From DATKYV01 sp035528275 (GTDB lineage Bacteria; Acidobacteriota; Terriglobia; UBA7540), in the NCBI GenBank assembly GCA_035528275.1, contig DATKYV010000170.1:1-11670 (forward strand): a DNA stretch of 11,670 nucleotides. Reading direction: 5' to 3'. Positions 1-6,277 of this stretch are shown one piece after another (positions within the stretch are counted from its first letter, which is position 1; each line of letters begins with the position of its first letter). The translations under genes were made by a program, and so were the position numbers. The notes under the pieces are model-generated. The model searched no databases. It saw only the letters and a program-made list of their open reading frames with translations, and was not told the origin of the DNA.

Positions 1-773
1 TCCAGGTTGGTCTGGCGGGACGCATAGTCGTCGGCCACAAAGTTGAGGGTCACCACGTTCTCCGGGTCTGAGGCCACAGCCTTTTCGCCGTACTCGTCGA
101 GTTTCTCGGCGTTGTTCGCGAGCTTGTAGGCGATGAAATAGTTGAAGCTGATTTGTGCCTGGTTGGGGCTTTCGGGGTAGGCCTTCACGAACTCATCCAG
201 CAACTTGAGGCGCTTGCCGCCGTCGGTCTCGCGTTGCAGGAGCTGGAAAAAGGCGTATTCCATGTAAGCGCGCTGTTCACTGGCTTGCGTCGCGGCTTCC
301 TCCTCCACCTTCTTCCATTCTTCGTCTCCGATGTTGGGCGGCCGCGCCGGGGTATTCTCCTGCTTGATTTCCTCCGGCGCTTTCATGATAAGTTCAAAAG
401 CCAGATCGCTCACCTTGCCGCTGGAGATGTAGCCCTTCAGCAAATTGAGCATCAGCATCAAGTCCTGGTAATCGCCCGAAAGGCCCTTCTCGCCGTATTC
501 GATGACCTTGTCGAATTGGTTCAGCTTGAGGTAGGCCAAGGTGTAGTACTCGTAGGCGCAGGGCAGAAACTTGGAGTCGGCATGCTCTTGGACGAACTTG
601 TCGATCGCCGCGATCTGCTCTTGCGGGCTGTCGGCGCCGTTATACGCCAGCGTCAACTGGTCCTCGGGAGTGTCGATGACGATCGAGAATCCCGGGCAAA
701 CACGCTGCGCCCACAGCGGGCAGGCAAAGGCGGATAGCACGGCCAGAATTGCGGCGGATATGAGCTTGCGCAT
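1..773 (-). CDS. Secreted TPR-like protein, partial (C-terminus beyond left edge)
   Basis: This frame is open from the ATG at 771-773 to the left edge, giving 257 residues with no stop, so the C-terminus is missing. A GGAGG Shine-Dalgarno lies 6 nt upstream of the ATG. Residues 1-22 look like a Sec signal peptide: MRK, a hydrophobic core, then a WA|Q cleavage site, so the product should be periplasmic or otherwise exported. The rest is helical with TPR-like repeats around residues 69-120 (AYEYYTLAYLKLNQFDKVIEY) and 187-250 (LLDEFVKAYPESPNQAQ, then NYFIAYKLANNAEKL). TPR proteins are scaffolds, so no enzymatic role is implied. The start lies 25 nt after the stop of the upstream methyltransferase-like gene on the same strand, so the two are probably cotranscribed. 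The specific function is unknown. Confidence 0.8.
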   Translation of the reverse strand, partial: MRKLISAAILAVLSAFACPLWAQRVCPGFSIVIDTPEDQLTLAYNGADSPQEQIAAIDKFVQEHADSKFLPCAYEYYTLAYLKLNQFDKVIEYGEKGLSGDYQDLMLMLNLLKGYISSGKVSDLAFELIMKAPEEIKQENTPARPPNIGDEEWKKVEEEAATQASEQRAYMEYAFFQLLQRETDGGKRLKLLDEFVKAYPESPNQAQISFNYFIAYKLANNAEKLDEYGEKAVASDPENVVTLNFVADDYASRQTNL

Positions 774-798
774 GGAAGCCTCCGAATCAGGAGGAAGT

Positions 799-1434
799 CT
801 AGGATTTGTCGCGTTGCCACAGGTGAGGCAGGAAACGCGGCACCGCACGCGCGTAGGCCGCATACTCGGCCCCGTACGATTCCTGCAGTTCCCGCTCTTC
901 GAGCGGCGCGACAATTAAGTACAACAGGATGCTGACAAATGCCAGCAGAAAAATTCCCGCGGCTCCGGTCAGCAAGGCCAGGGCAAGGAAGCTCAGCATG
1001 AATTCCATGTACCGCGGGTGCCGCACCCAGGCGTAGATTCCCCCTCGAACCACGAAACTGTCCGGCCGGGCGCGGTTGATCTCCGGCAATCCGGCCAGGC
1101 GGCGCAGGCTGAATTCGCAATGCACCTGACGGTTGGTCCAGACAGCCAGGAAGATGATGCCCGCCCCCAGGAACCAGGTGAGGGTGTTGCGTCCGATTCG
1201 CTGGGAGAAGATCGCGTGCCGCAGGAGCACCAGCGCGGCTCCCGGCACGAACCACACCGGCAAGGCGACCAGGAACGCCCGGTTTCCAAATCGTCGCCAG
1301 AAATGGATGCGCGAGTGTAGAATCAGCCAAAAAAGGGGGACGGGAAAGAAGAGGACGGCGTAGACGAGCGCGAATCCATCGAGAGCCTTTTCAAACCACG
1401 GAATCAAGGCGAATTCGTTCTCCGATACCGGCAC
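799..1434 (-). CDS. Isoprenylcysteine carboxyl methyltransferase-like membrane protein
   Basis: This is a 211-residue polytopic membrane protein with hydrophobic segments near residues 20-40, 52-72, 86-100 and 143-178. The C-terminal half carries the signature of the ICMT/phospholipid-methyltransferase-like superfamily: GGIYAWVRHPRY at 131-142, then EERELQESYGAEYAAY at 179-194 ending in VPRFLP. In that superfamily these elements form the SAM-binding site at the membrane face. The substrate in bacteria of this type is not known; it could be a lipid or quinone-like molecule. The start is a GTG (minus strand, 1432-1434). No in-frame ATG lies between it and the upstream stop at 1480-1482, and the Shine-Dalgarno is weak, so the start is the least certain part. 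The TPR gene follows after 25 nt. Confidence 0.82.
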   Translation of the reverse strand: MPVSENEFALIPWFEKALDGFALVYAVLFFPVPLFWLILHSRIHFWRRFGNRAFLVALPVWFVPGAALVLLRHAIFSQRIGRNTLTWFLGAGIIFLAVWTNRQVHCEFSLRRLAGLPEINRARPDSFVVRGGIYAWVRHPRYMEFMLSFLALALLTGAAGIFLLAFVSILLYLIVAPLEERELQESYGAEYAAYARAVPRFLPHLWQRDKS

Positions 1435-1504
1435 GCGCCGGTCATGGCTTCCCGGGCTTCGGCGGGGATTTGAGCGTGCTCAGACCGAGCAGACGATAGC
1501 CCGG

Positions 1505-1666
1505 TCAATGCCCGAGCATCCCTTCAATCGCCAGGATGATTCCCGCCGCTAGTGCCAGCGCGCCCAGAAGATGGGCTCGGACCAGAAATGCGACGACGCA
1601 CAGCAGCGCCCCGATCTGGATTCGCAGCCTTCTGTCGGTGTTGCCCAGATTGCGGACAAGCGCCAT
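1505..1666 (-). CDS. YgaP-like DUF2892 small membrane protein
   Basis: This 53-residue protein has the DUF2892 (YgaP transmembrane-like) pattern. A short N-terminus contains NLGNTDRRLRIQIG at residues 6-19 (family pattern N-x-G-x-x-D-R-x-x-R-x-x-x-G), followed by two hydrophobic stretches (about 17-30 and 33-50). The ATG at 1664-1666 was chosen over longer upstream starts because it sits exactly at the family N-terminus and has GGGAG just upstream (GCCGGGAGACCCAC before ATG). Upstream extension of the frame gives a basic, composition-poor sequence that overlaps the divergent cupin gene. The role is unknown; relatives are inner-membrane proteins sometimes fused to rhodanese. It lies 70 nt upstream of the methyltransferase-like gene on the same strand. 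Confidence 0.75.
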   Translation of the reverse strand: MALVRNLGNTDRRLRIQIGALLCVVAFLVRAHLLGALALAAGIILAIEGMLGH

Positions 1667-1802
1667 GTGGGTCTCCCGGCAAGAGCTTTCTTTTTTCGAA
1701 TCGAATGAACCCCCGGCCGAGTCTATTTTATCTCCAATCTTCCGGGCCGGCGTGTAAAATGTCGGCACCCGCCGGCGCGATGAACGCCGCAAAGGAGTTG
1801 CT

Positions 1803-2156
1803 ATGCAGGTCTTCTCATGGGATTCGGTCAAGAAAGAAGTGATGAATGAAAAGATTTGGCGCAAGGTCATCAGCGGCGAAAAAGCCATGCTGGCCCAGAT
1901 CTTCATCGCCAAAGACGGCGTGGTGCCGAGGCATCAGCACGAAAGCGAACAGCTCACCTACGTCCTGGATGGGGCGATCAAGCTCGAGCTGGAAGGCAAG
2001 GAGGTTGTTCTCCACAAGGGCGAGATCCTGCTGATTCCCTCCAATGTCCCTCACAGCGCGGTGGCCCTGGAAGACTATTTCGGCCTGGAAGTTTTCAGCC
2101 CCATCCGCATCGACTGGTTGACCGGCCAGGACGACTACTTGCGAAAGGGCCAATAG
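1803..2156 (+). CDS. Small single-domain cupin
   Basis: This is a 117-residue conserved-barrel cupin. Motif 1 spans residues 39-57 with metal-ligand candidates H44, H46 and E49 (PRHQHESEQLTYVLDG). Motif 2 is GEILLIPSNVPH at 73-84 with H84 as the remaining ligand, so a metal site is expected to be intact. Single-domain cupins include isomerases, dioxygenases and sugar-binding proteins, and nothing here picks one. AAAGGAG ends 5 nt before the ATG, a strong ribosome binding site. The SDR gene begins 40 nt downstream on the same strand, so the two are probably an operon acting on one substrate. The ligand is unknown. Confidence 0.85.
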   Translation: MQVFSWDSVKKEVMNEKIWRKVISGEKAMLAQIFIAKDGVVPRHQHESEQLTYVLDGAIKLELEGKEVVLHKGEILLIPSNVPHSAVALEDYFGLEVFSPIRIDWLTGQDDYLRKGQ

Positions 2157-2196
2157 AGGCGCAGCGCGCTCCTCGGGCGGGAACGATGAGGTGTCT

Positions 2197-2988
2197 ATGG
2201 ATCTGGGTTTGAAGGATCGGGTGGCGATCGTGGCGGCATCCAGCCAGGGGTTGGGGAAAGCTGTCGCCCTGGGTCTGGCCAAAGAGGGCGCCAAGCTGGC
2301 CCTCTGCGCGCGCACCGAGGCTAGCTTGAACGCCGCCGCGGAAGAGATTCGAAAAGCCACGGGCACGGAGGTCCTGGCGCGTCCGGTGGACGTGACGGTT
2401 TACGAGCAGGTCCGTCGCTTCGTGGCTGAAACGGCCGAGCGCTTTGGGCGCGTGGATATTTGCGTCACCAACGCCGGCGGCCCGCCCTCCAAGTCCTTTG
2501 CGGAAACTACGGTCGAGGACTGGCAGGCGGGCGTCAACCTCAACCTGATGAGCACCCTCTATTTCGCCCGCGAAGTTTTGCCCCTGATGCAGAAGCAGAA
2601 ATGGGGCCGATTGATTACCATCACTTCGGTGGCCGTCAAGCAGCCGATGGATGGGTTGATCCTTTCCAATTCCGTGCGCTCCGCCGTGAGCGGCCTGGTG
2701 AAGAGTCTCGCCAATGAATACGGGAAGGACAACATTCTGGTCAGCAACGTCTGCCCCGGCTACACGCAGACGGCGCGACTGGACCAGTTGGCCGGAAAGC
2801 TGGCGGCGGCCGAAGGAGTCGACCCGGAACAGATTCGCGCCCGCTGGGCGGCTCAGGTGCCTCTGCGGCGGTTGGGCCAGCCGGAAGAATTCGCGAATCT
2901 CGTGGTTTTTCTGGCGTCCGAACGCGCCAGCTACCTGACCGGCGTCACCGTCGCCGTGGACGGCGGTTTTTCAAAGGGCATTTATTGA
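2197..2988 (+). CDS. SDR-family protein, BKR-like, lacking the YxxxK pair
   Basis: This 263-residue protein has a Rossmann fold of the short-chain dehydrogenase/reductase family. The dinucleotide loop reads AASSQGLG (13-20) instead of TGxxxGIG. NAGG is at 92-95, the helix-4 Asn region is VNLNL (113-117), the catalytic-Ser region is TITSVAV (S144), and the C-terminus has the usual YLTGVTVAVDGG. Where Y-x-x-x-K is expected, the sequence is SNSVR (157-161), so both the Tyr and the Lys are replaced. This matches the SDR subgroup annotated as 3-oxoacyl-ACP-reductase-like with an imperfect catalytic tetrad. It may therefore bind NAD(P) without classical catalysis. Start: the ATG at 2197 has GAGG 5 nt upstream; a GTG at 2191 is an alternative that overlaps that site. 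It is probably cotranscribed with the upstream cupin. Confidence 0.88.
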   Translation: MDLGLKDRVAIVAASSQGLGKAVALGLAKEGAKLALCARTEASLNAAAEEIRKATGTEVLARPVDVTVYEQVRRFVAETAERFGRVDICVTNAGGPPSKSFAETTVEDWQAGVNLNLMSTLYFAREVLPLMQKQKWGRLITITSVAVKQPMDGLILSNSVRSAVSGLVKSLANEYGKDNILVSNVCPGYTQTARLDQLAGKLAAAEGVDPEQIRARWAAQVPLRRLGQPEEFANLVVFLASERASYLTGVTVAVDGGFSKGIY

Positions 2989-3065
2989 GGCTGGGGGTCA
3001 GTCGGAGATTTATTCGTTTCACCCTGCGGACGGCCCATCGTCGGCTGTGCAGTCAGCTTAAAGGA

Positions 3066-3191
3066 TCAGTCTTCTTCCAGTAGGTAGAACTTCTCTCTGG
3101 GCGCGCCGCAATCGGGGCACGTGTCGGGAGGGTTCTCGCCGACGAAGGCGTAGCCGCACGACAAGCACTGCCAGATCAGGGAAGTCATCAT
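3066..3191 (-). CDS. Rubredoxin-like 41-residue protein
   Basis: This short frame encodes 41 residues starting MMTSLIWQCLSCGYAF. It has two CxxC knuckles, C9-x2-C12 and C25-x2-C28 (CPDCG), a GENPPD loop between them, and an acidic end (YLLEED). This is the rubredoxin-like iron-binding fold seen as the C-terminal domain of rubrerythrins, here free-standing and a little shorter than a classical rubredoxin (about 52 residues). The expected role is a one-electron carrier or a small metal-binding module. It is the last minus-strand gene of the cluster, 52 nt after the beta-hydroxyacid dehydrogenase stop. Two tandem ATGs could start it (3189-3191 and 3186-3188). The Shine-Dalgarno (GAGGG) is distant and weak. 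Confidence 0.75.
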   Translation of the reverse strand: MMTSLIWQCLSCGYAFVGENPPDTCPDCGAPREKFYLLEED

Positions 3192-3243
3192 GTAAAGGGG
3201 CCCTCGCGGGCGCCGCTCCCGCCTGGCCGCTCAAGAGGCGGCG

Positions 3244-4149
3244 TCAGACACTTGCGCCCGCGGCGCGAACTTTCACTCCGGCCAATTCTTCCAGAAACGT
3301 GATCACCGCCGCGTAGTCGAGGTCGCCTTTCCCCTGCGCTTTCGCGGCTCCGTAGACCTCCTTGACCGTCGCGGCAGTCGGCATGGGGATATTCTGCGCG
3401 TAGGCTGCTTCCAGCGCCAGGCCCAAATCTTTGTGCATCAGCTTGAGTGGGAAGTAAGGCGTGAAGTCGCCCTTGAAGATGAACGGCGCCTTGAAATCGG
3501 TCAGCGCGGCGCGCCCCATGCTCGACTGGATAATCTCGAACATGGTCTCCGGCGCCACGCCTGACTTGGAGGCCAGCACAAATCCTTCGCAGAAGATCTC
3601 CAGCATGGTGGCCTGGATGGCGTTCTGGGCCAGCTTGGCCGCCAATCCCAATCCCTGGGCTCCGCAATGAATGTGCTTTTTCCCCAGGACCCTCAGGACC
3701 GGCATGGCGCGGTCCAGGACTTCGCGCTCTCCCCCGATCATCATCGTGAGTTCACCCTTCTCTGCGCCGTGCTTGCTTCCCGTGACCGGAGCGTCGAGCA
3801 TCTTCGCGCCCTTTGCGGCAAGCTGAGCCGCGAGCCTGCGGCTGACGACGGGGCTGATGGTGCTCGAATCGATGAGGATGGCGCCGGCGCGAATCGTCTC
3901 CAGGACTCCGCCCTTTCCCGCGACCACCTCCTCCACCGCCGCCGAGTCGCTGACGATGACCACCACGAAGTCGGCGTCGCGTGCCGCCTCCGCCGGGCTC
4001 GAGACAATCCGGGCGCCGGCACCCTTCAGAGTTTCGCCCTTGCCGGCGGTCCTGTTGTAGGCAGCCACCTTGAAGCCCGCCTTCACCAGGTTCAAGGCCA
4101 TGGGTTGGCCCATGATTCCGAGCCCGATGAATCCTACCGACTGTGACAT
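3244..4149 (-). CDS. garR: Beta-hydroxyacid dehydrogenase (tartronate-semialdehyde / glyoxylate reductase type)
   Basis: This 301-residue enzyme belongs to the 3-hydroxyisobutyrate dehydrogenase family. The N-terminal Rossmann domain has GFIGLGIMG (6-14). YNRT (31-34) after the second strand places R33 to favour NADPH. The substrate loop is DAPVTGSKHGA (119-129). The catalytic Lys is K172 in GLGLAAKLAQN (166-176), and the C-terminal domain carries K240-D241. Length is normal for the family. The neighbouring glycerate kinase and hydroxypyruvate-type reductase suggest it reduces tartronate semialdehyde to D-glycerate (GarR-like). The NRT motif also fits glyoxylate/succinic-semialdehyde reductases, so the substrate and symbol are tentative. 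The ATG at 4147-4149 has GGAGG 5 nt upstream; longer in-frame starts run into the repeat tract. Confidence 0.85.
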   Translation of the reverse strand: MSQSVGFIGLGIMGQPMALNLVKAGFKVAAYNRTAGKGETLKGAGARIVSSPAEAARDADFVVVIVSDSAAVEEVVAGKGGVLETIRAGAILIDSSTISPVVSRRLAAQLAAKGAKMLDAPVTGSKHGAEKGELTMMIGGEREVLDRAMPVLRVLGKKHIHCGAQGLGLAAKLAQNAIQATMLEIFCEGFVLASKSGVAPETMFEIIQSSMGRAALTDFKAPFIFKGDFTPYFPLKLMHKDLGLALEAAYAQNIPMPTAATVKEVYGAAKAQGKGDLDYAAVITFLEELAGVKVRAAGASV

Positions 4150-4170
4150 CGAAGCCTCCAAAAAAGAGAA

Positions 4171-4220
4171 GTCAAAAATCAAAAATCAAAAGGCAAAAGG
4201 CAAAAGGGCAAAAGGCAAAG
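4171..4220. repeat. Heptamer tract A: NNCAAAA x7
   Basis: The gap between the kinase stop and the beta-hydroxyacid dehydrogenase start holds seven consecutive units: GTCAAAA, ATCAAAA, ATCAAAA, GGCAAAA, GGCAAAA, GGGCAAAA and GGCAAAG. All are 7 bases except one 8-mer. On the coding (minus) strand it reads TTTTGCC/TTTTGAT. It ends 21 bases before the downstream start codon, so it lies in the intercistronic mRNA if the genes are cotranscribed. It shares unit sequences with the tract at 6228-6269, in the opposite orientation. Confidence 0.85.
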
Positions 4221-4278
4221 GTGTTTGCCGGTTGCTCTTGCCGCGACGAATGGGCACAACACCGCAGATTTCCTGTTT

Positions 4279-4299
4279 TCGTGCCTCGTGCCTTGTGAT
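4279..4299. repeat. TCGTGCC-type heptamers next to tract A
   Basis: Three contiguous 7-base units, TCGTGCC, TCGTGCC and TTGTGAT, lie immediately 3' (minus strand) of the glycerate kinase stop. Related TCGTG heptamers accompany the other two tracts (about 6207-6226 and 7482-7495), which suggests one composite repeat family. Confidence 0.6.
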
Positions 4300-4307
4300 C
4301 TCCTCGC

Positions 4308-5654
4308 TCACCCAAAGTCCAGCAGCAGCCGGACGTCGCGGACGTTGTTGTCCGTGAAGCCTGTGTCGAGCGTGTCGCCGAGCGAACAGAAGAAGTGGTA
4401 CGAATCGCTTTCCGCCATGTAATGCGCCGGGTCCAGACCCAGCGCCCGGGCGCGCGAAGTCGTCTGCCCGTCGGCCACCGCGCCGCTGGTAGGGCTGTTG
4501 CCGTCGCGGCCGTCAGTGCCGGCGCTCAGCACAACGCGTTTTTTGCCCGCGATCTTTTCCGCCGCGTAGAGCACGAACGCCTGGTTACGTCCCCCGGTTC
4601 CGGGGCCGATGACCTGACAGGTGACTTCCCCCCCCACGATGAGGCACAACGGACGCCGCGTCTCGTTCCGCGCCCAGGCATCGAGTGACGACAGGCTGGC
4701 GTCCGCAACCTCGCGAAAGTCCGCGTCCCAAACATTGGAATCAATCTGGCACGTGAACCCCAGCTTCTCGGCCGAGGCGCGTGCTGCTTCCACGGCGTCG
4801 CGGTTGGATAGCAGGCAGAAATAGCGCGAATTCGCGAAACGTTCGTCCCCGGGTTTGGGAGTCTCGGCAAGAGTCTTCTCCTCGAAGTGCTTGCGGATGC
4901 TTGCCGGGAACCTGGCCACCAATCCGTTCTCCGTGGCGATGGCATAGCACTGCGCCGTCGTCGACTCGTCGGCCATGGTCGCGCCCGAGGCCACCATGGA
5001 GGGCAGGTGGTCGGGGACGTCGGAGATGAAGATGGTCAGTTGCCGCGCGGGGTGGGCGCGTACGGCCAGTCGCCCGCCCTTGACTGCGGAAAAGTGTTTG
5101 CGCAGGATGTTGATCTTCTCGATGGGAAGGCCGCAGGTGACGAGCAGGCGGTTGAATTCGATGAGGTCCGCCAATGTGACCGCCGGGTCGAGCGGTTTTT
5201 CGAGCAGCGCCGACCCGCCGCCCGAGACCAGGAAGATTACAAAGTCGTCGGTGCTCAGCCCGGAGATGAGTTCCAGGGCGGCTTCCGCCCCTTCGAAGCT
5301 TCCGGAATTCGGAGTTGGATGGCCTCCGACGAAATAGCGAAACCTGTCTAGCTTCTTGACGAGCGCTGCGGGTCCGACGGCCACTCCGGCCTCCACCTGC
5401 CCGCTCAAGATCTCATCCAGGACGGCGGCCATGCGGTTGGCGGCCTTGCCGAAAGCCACGACGCGGGGCGGCCTCAAGAGCGGAATCGAAACTCCGCCCG
5501 CCACCAGCGCTCCGCCTTCGCGCCGCAGTTTGGAGAGCATGGCGTGCCGGACGTCAATCGCCGCCATGGTCTCCATGAAAATCTGGCGGGCGAGGTGTTT
5601 CCCGCCCGTGTAGAGAGGTTTCGGGGCGCTTGTCGTTCCGCTGCCGGTTGCCAT
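4308..5654 (-). CDS. gckA: Glycerate 2-kinase, MOFRL/DUF4147 family
   Basis: This 448-residue protein has the two-domain layout of class II glycerate kinases. The DUF4147 domain (about 20-255) contains AFGKAANRM (68-75), GGHPTPNSGS (110-119), the glycine-rich SGGGSALLEKP (144-154) and ISDVPDH (210-216). The MOFRL domain (about 335-445) contains GGEVTCQVIG (341-350), GGRNQ (354-358), the GTDGRDG signature (379-385) and a C-terminal TGFTDNNVRD. The reaction is ATP + D-glycerate to 2-phosphoglycerate, feeding lower glycolysis in the cytoplasm. The start was taken at the ATG 5652-5654, which overlaps the GlcG stop by one base (TGATG), indicating translational coupling; no separate Shine-Dalgarno is visible. 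An in-frame upstream extension is Arg-rich and overlaps glcG, so it was rejected. Confidence 0.92.
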   Translation of the reverse strand: MATGSGTTSAPKPLYTGGKHLARQIFMETMAAIDVRHAMLSKLRREGGALVAGGVSIPLLRPPRVVAFGKAANRMAAVLDEILSGQVEAGVAVGPAALVKKLDRFRYFVGGHPTPNSGSFEGAEAALELISGLSTDDFVIFLVSGGGSALLEKPLDPAVTLADLIEFNRLLVTCGLPIEKINILRKHFSAVKGGRLAVRAHPARQLTIFISDVPDHLPSMVASGATMADESTTAQCYAIATENGLVARFPASIRKHFEEKTLAETPKPGDERFANSRYFCLLSNRDAVEAARASAEKLGFTCQIDSNVWDADFREVADASLSSLDAWARNETRRPLCLIVGGEVTCQVIGPGTGGRNQAFVLYAAEKIAGKKRVVLSAGTDGRDGNSPTSGAVADGQTTSRARALGLDPAHYMAESDSYHFFCSLGDTLDTGFTDNNVRDVRLLLDFG

Positions 5655-6085
5655 CAGGAGAATTTCGCGAGCGCGTCCACGCCCGCCTGCGCCACCACGA
5701 CGTCTTCGTTTTCGCTTCCCCCGCTGACGCCGATTCCGCCCAGGTGCTGGCCGTCCTTGATGAGCGGCAGGCCGCCGCGGATGCACGTCAGTTTGCCGTC
5801 GGTGGCCAGCGAAAGACCCAGGGAGAGAAATACGCTGGGCTCGCCGCTCGCCGGCGAAGGTCCCGTGGGCGTGCGGCGCAGGGCGGCGGAGACGGCCTTG
5901 GTCAGCGCCACCTCGATGGAGGAGAGCTTGACGCCATCCATGCGCGCGAAAAGCAGCAAGTGTCCGCCTTCGTCCACAATGGCGATGTTCTGCGGCACCT
6001 TGATTTCCCGCGCCTTCTTTTCTGCGGCGGCCAGAATGGCGCGCGCGCCTTCCAGTGTCAGGCGGACGTTATTTCTTGTGAGCAT
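5654..6085 (-). CDS. glcG: GlcG/HbpS-like protein
   Basis: This 143-residue single-domain protein belongs to the GlcG/HbpS (heme-degrading-domain-like) family. Visible motifs are NIAIVDEGGHLLLFARMDG (33-51), SSIEVALTKAVSA (55-67), the central GGLPLIKDGQHLGGIGVSG (104-122), and a C-terminal DVVVAQAGVDAL. In E. coli glcG lies in the glycolate oxidase operon, and HbpS relatives bind heme or cobalamin-like cofactors; the exact role in glycolate/glyoxylate operons is unsettled. The gene sits between the glyoxylate-type reductase and the glycerate kinase, whose start codon overlaps its stop. The ATG at 6083-6085 matches the family N-terminus; a TTG at 6143-6145 would add 20 unlike residues. The Shine-Dalgarno is poor. 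Confidence 0.85.
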   Translation of the reverse strand: MLTRNNVRLTLEGARAILAAAEKKAREIKVPQNIAIVDEGGHLLLFARMDGVKLSSIEVALTKAVSAALRRTPTGPSPASGEPSVFLSLGLSLATDGKLTCIRGGLPLIKDGQHLGGIGVSGGSENEDVVVAQAGVDALAKFS

Positions 6086-6161
6086 CACCCCATTATTGGG
6101 AAGCCGCGAGGGAAACGCAAGGGGAGAAGGTGAGATAGCTCGCAAGTCGGAGATTGACGGT

Positions 6162-6189
6162 CAGAAGGCAGAAGGCAGAAGGCAGAAGG
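6162..6189. repeat. Heptamer tract B1: CAGAAGG x4
   Basis: Four perfect 7-base CAGAAGG units lie in the 192-base gap between glcG and the upstream dehydrogenase, about 75 bases upstream of the glcG start. They are followed by a TCGTG-type stretch (about 6207-6226) and then tract B2. Confidence 0.9.
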
Positions 6190-6227
6190 CAACTTCCCTA
6201 CCTTGGCTCGTGTTCTTGTGATTCCGG

Positions 6228-6269
6228 ATTTTTGCCTTTTGATTTTTGCCCTTTGCCTTTTGATTTCCT
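6228..6269. repeat. Heptamer tract B2: ATTTTTG/CCTTTTG x6
   Basis: Six consecutive 7-base units without slippage: ATTTTTG, CCTTTTG, ATTTTTG, CCCTTTG, CCTTTTG and ATTTCCT. On the opposite strand they are the CAAAAAT/CAAAAGG units of tract A, so this is the same unit family inverted. The tract starts immediately downstream of the dehydrogenase stop (minus strand, 6278-6280). No hairpin precedes it, so it is not a standard terminator. Confidence 0.88.
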
Positions 6270-6277
6270 CTTCGGAC

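Noticed and set aside
1753..1760. TGTAAAAT as a -10 box for the cupin-SDR operon
   Set aside because: No acceptable -35 at 16-18 bases; too weak to call as a promoter.
1815..2366. 183-residue minus-strand frame opposite cupin and SDR
   Set aside because: Shadow of two well-supported plus-strand genes.
2989..3065. Bidirectional terminator between the converging SDR and rubredoxin genes
   Set aside because: No convincing stem with a T-run on either strand.
4171..4220. CRISPR-like array
   Set aside because: Units are 7 bases and contiguous with no spacers; this is a short tandem repeat.
6228..6269. T-rich tract as a rho-independent terminator of gyaR
   Set aside because: On the minus strand the tract is A-rich and no GC hairpin precedes it.
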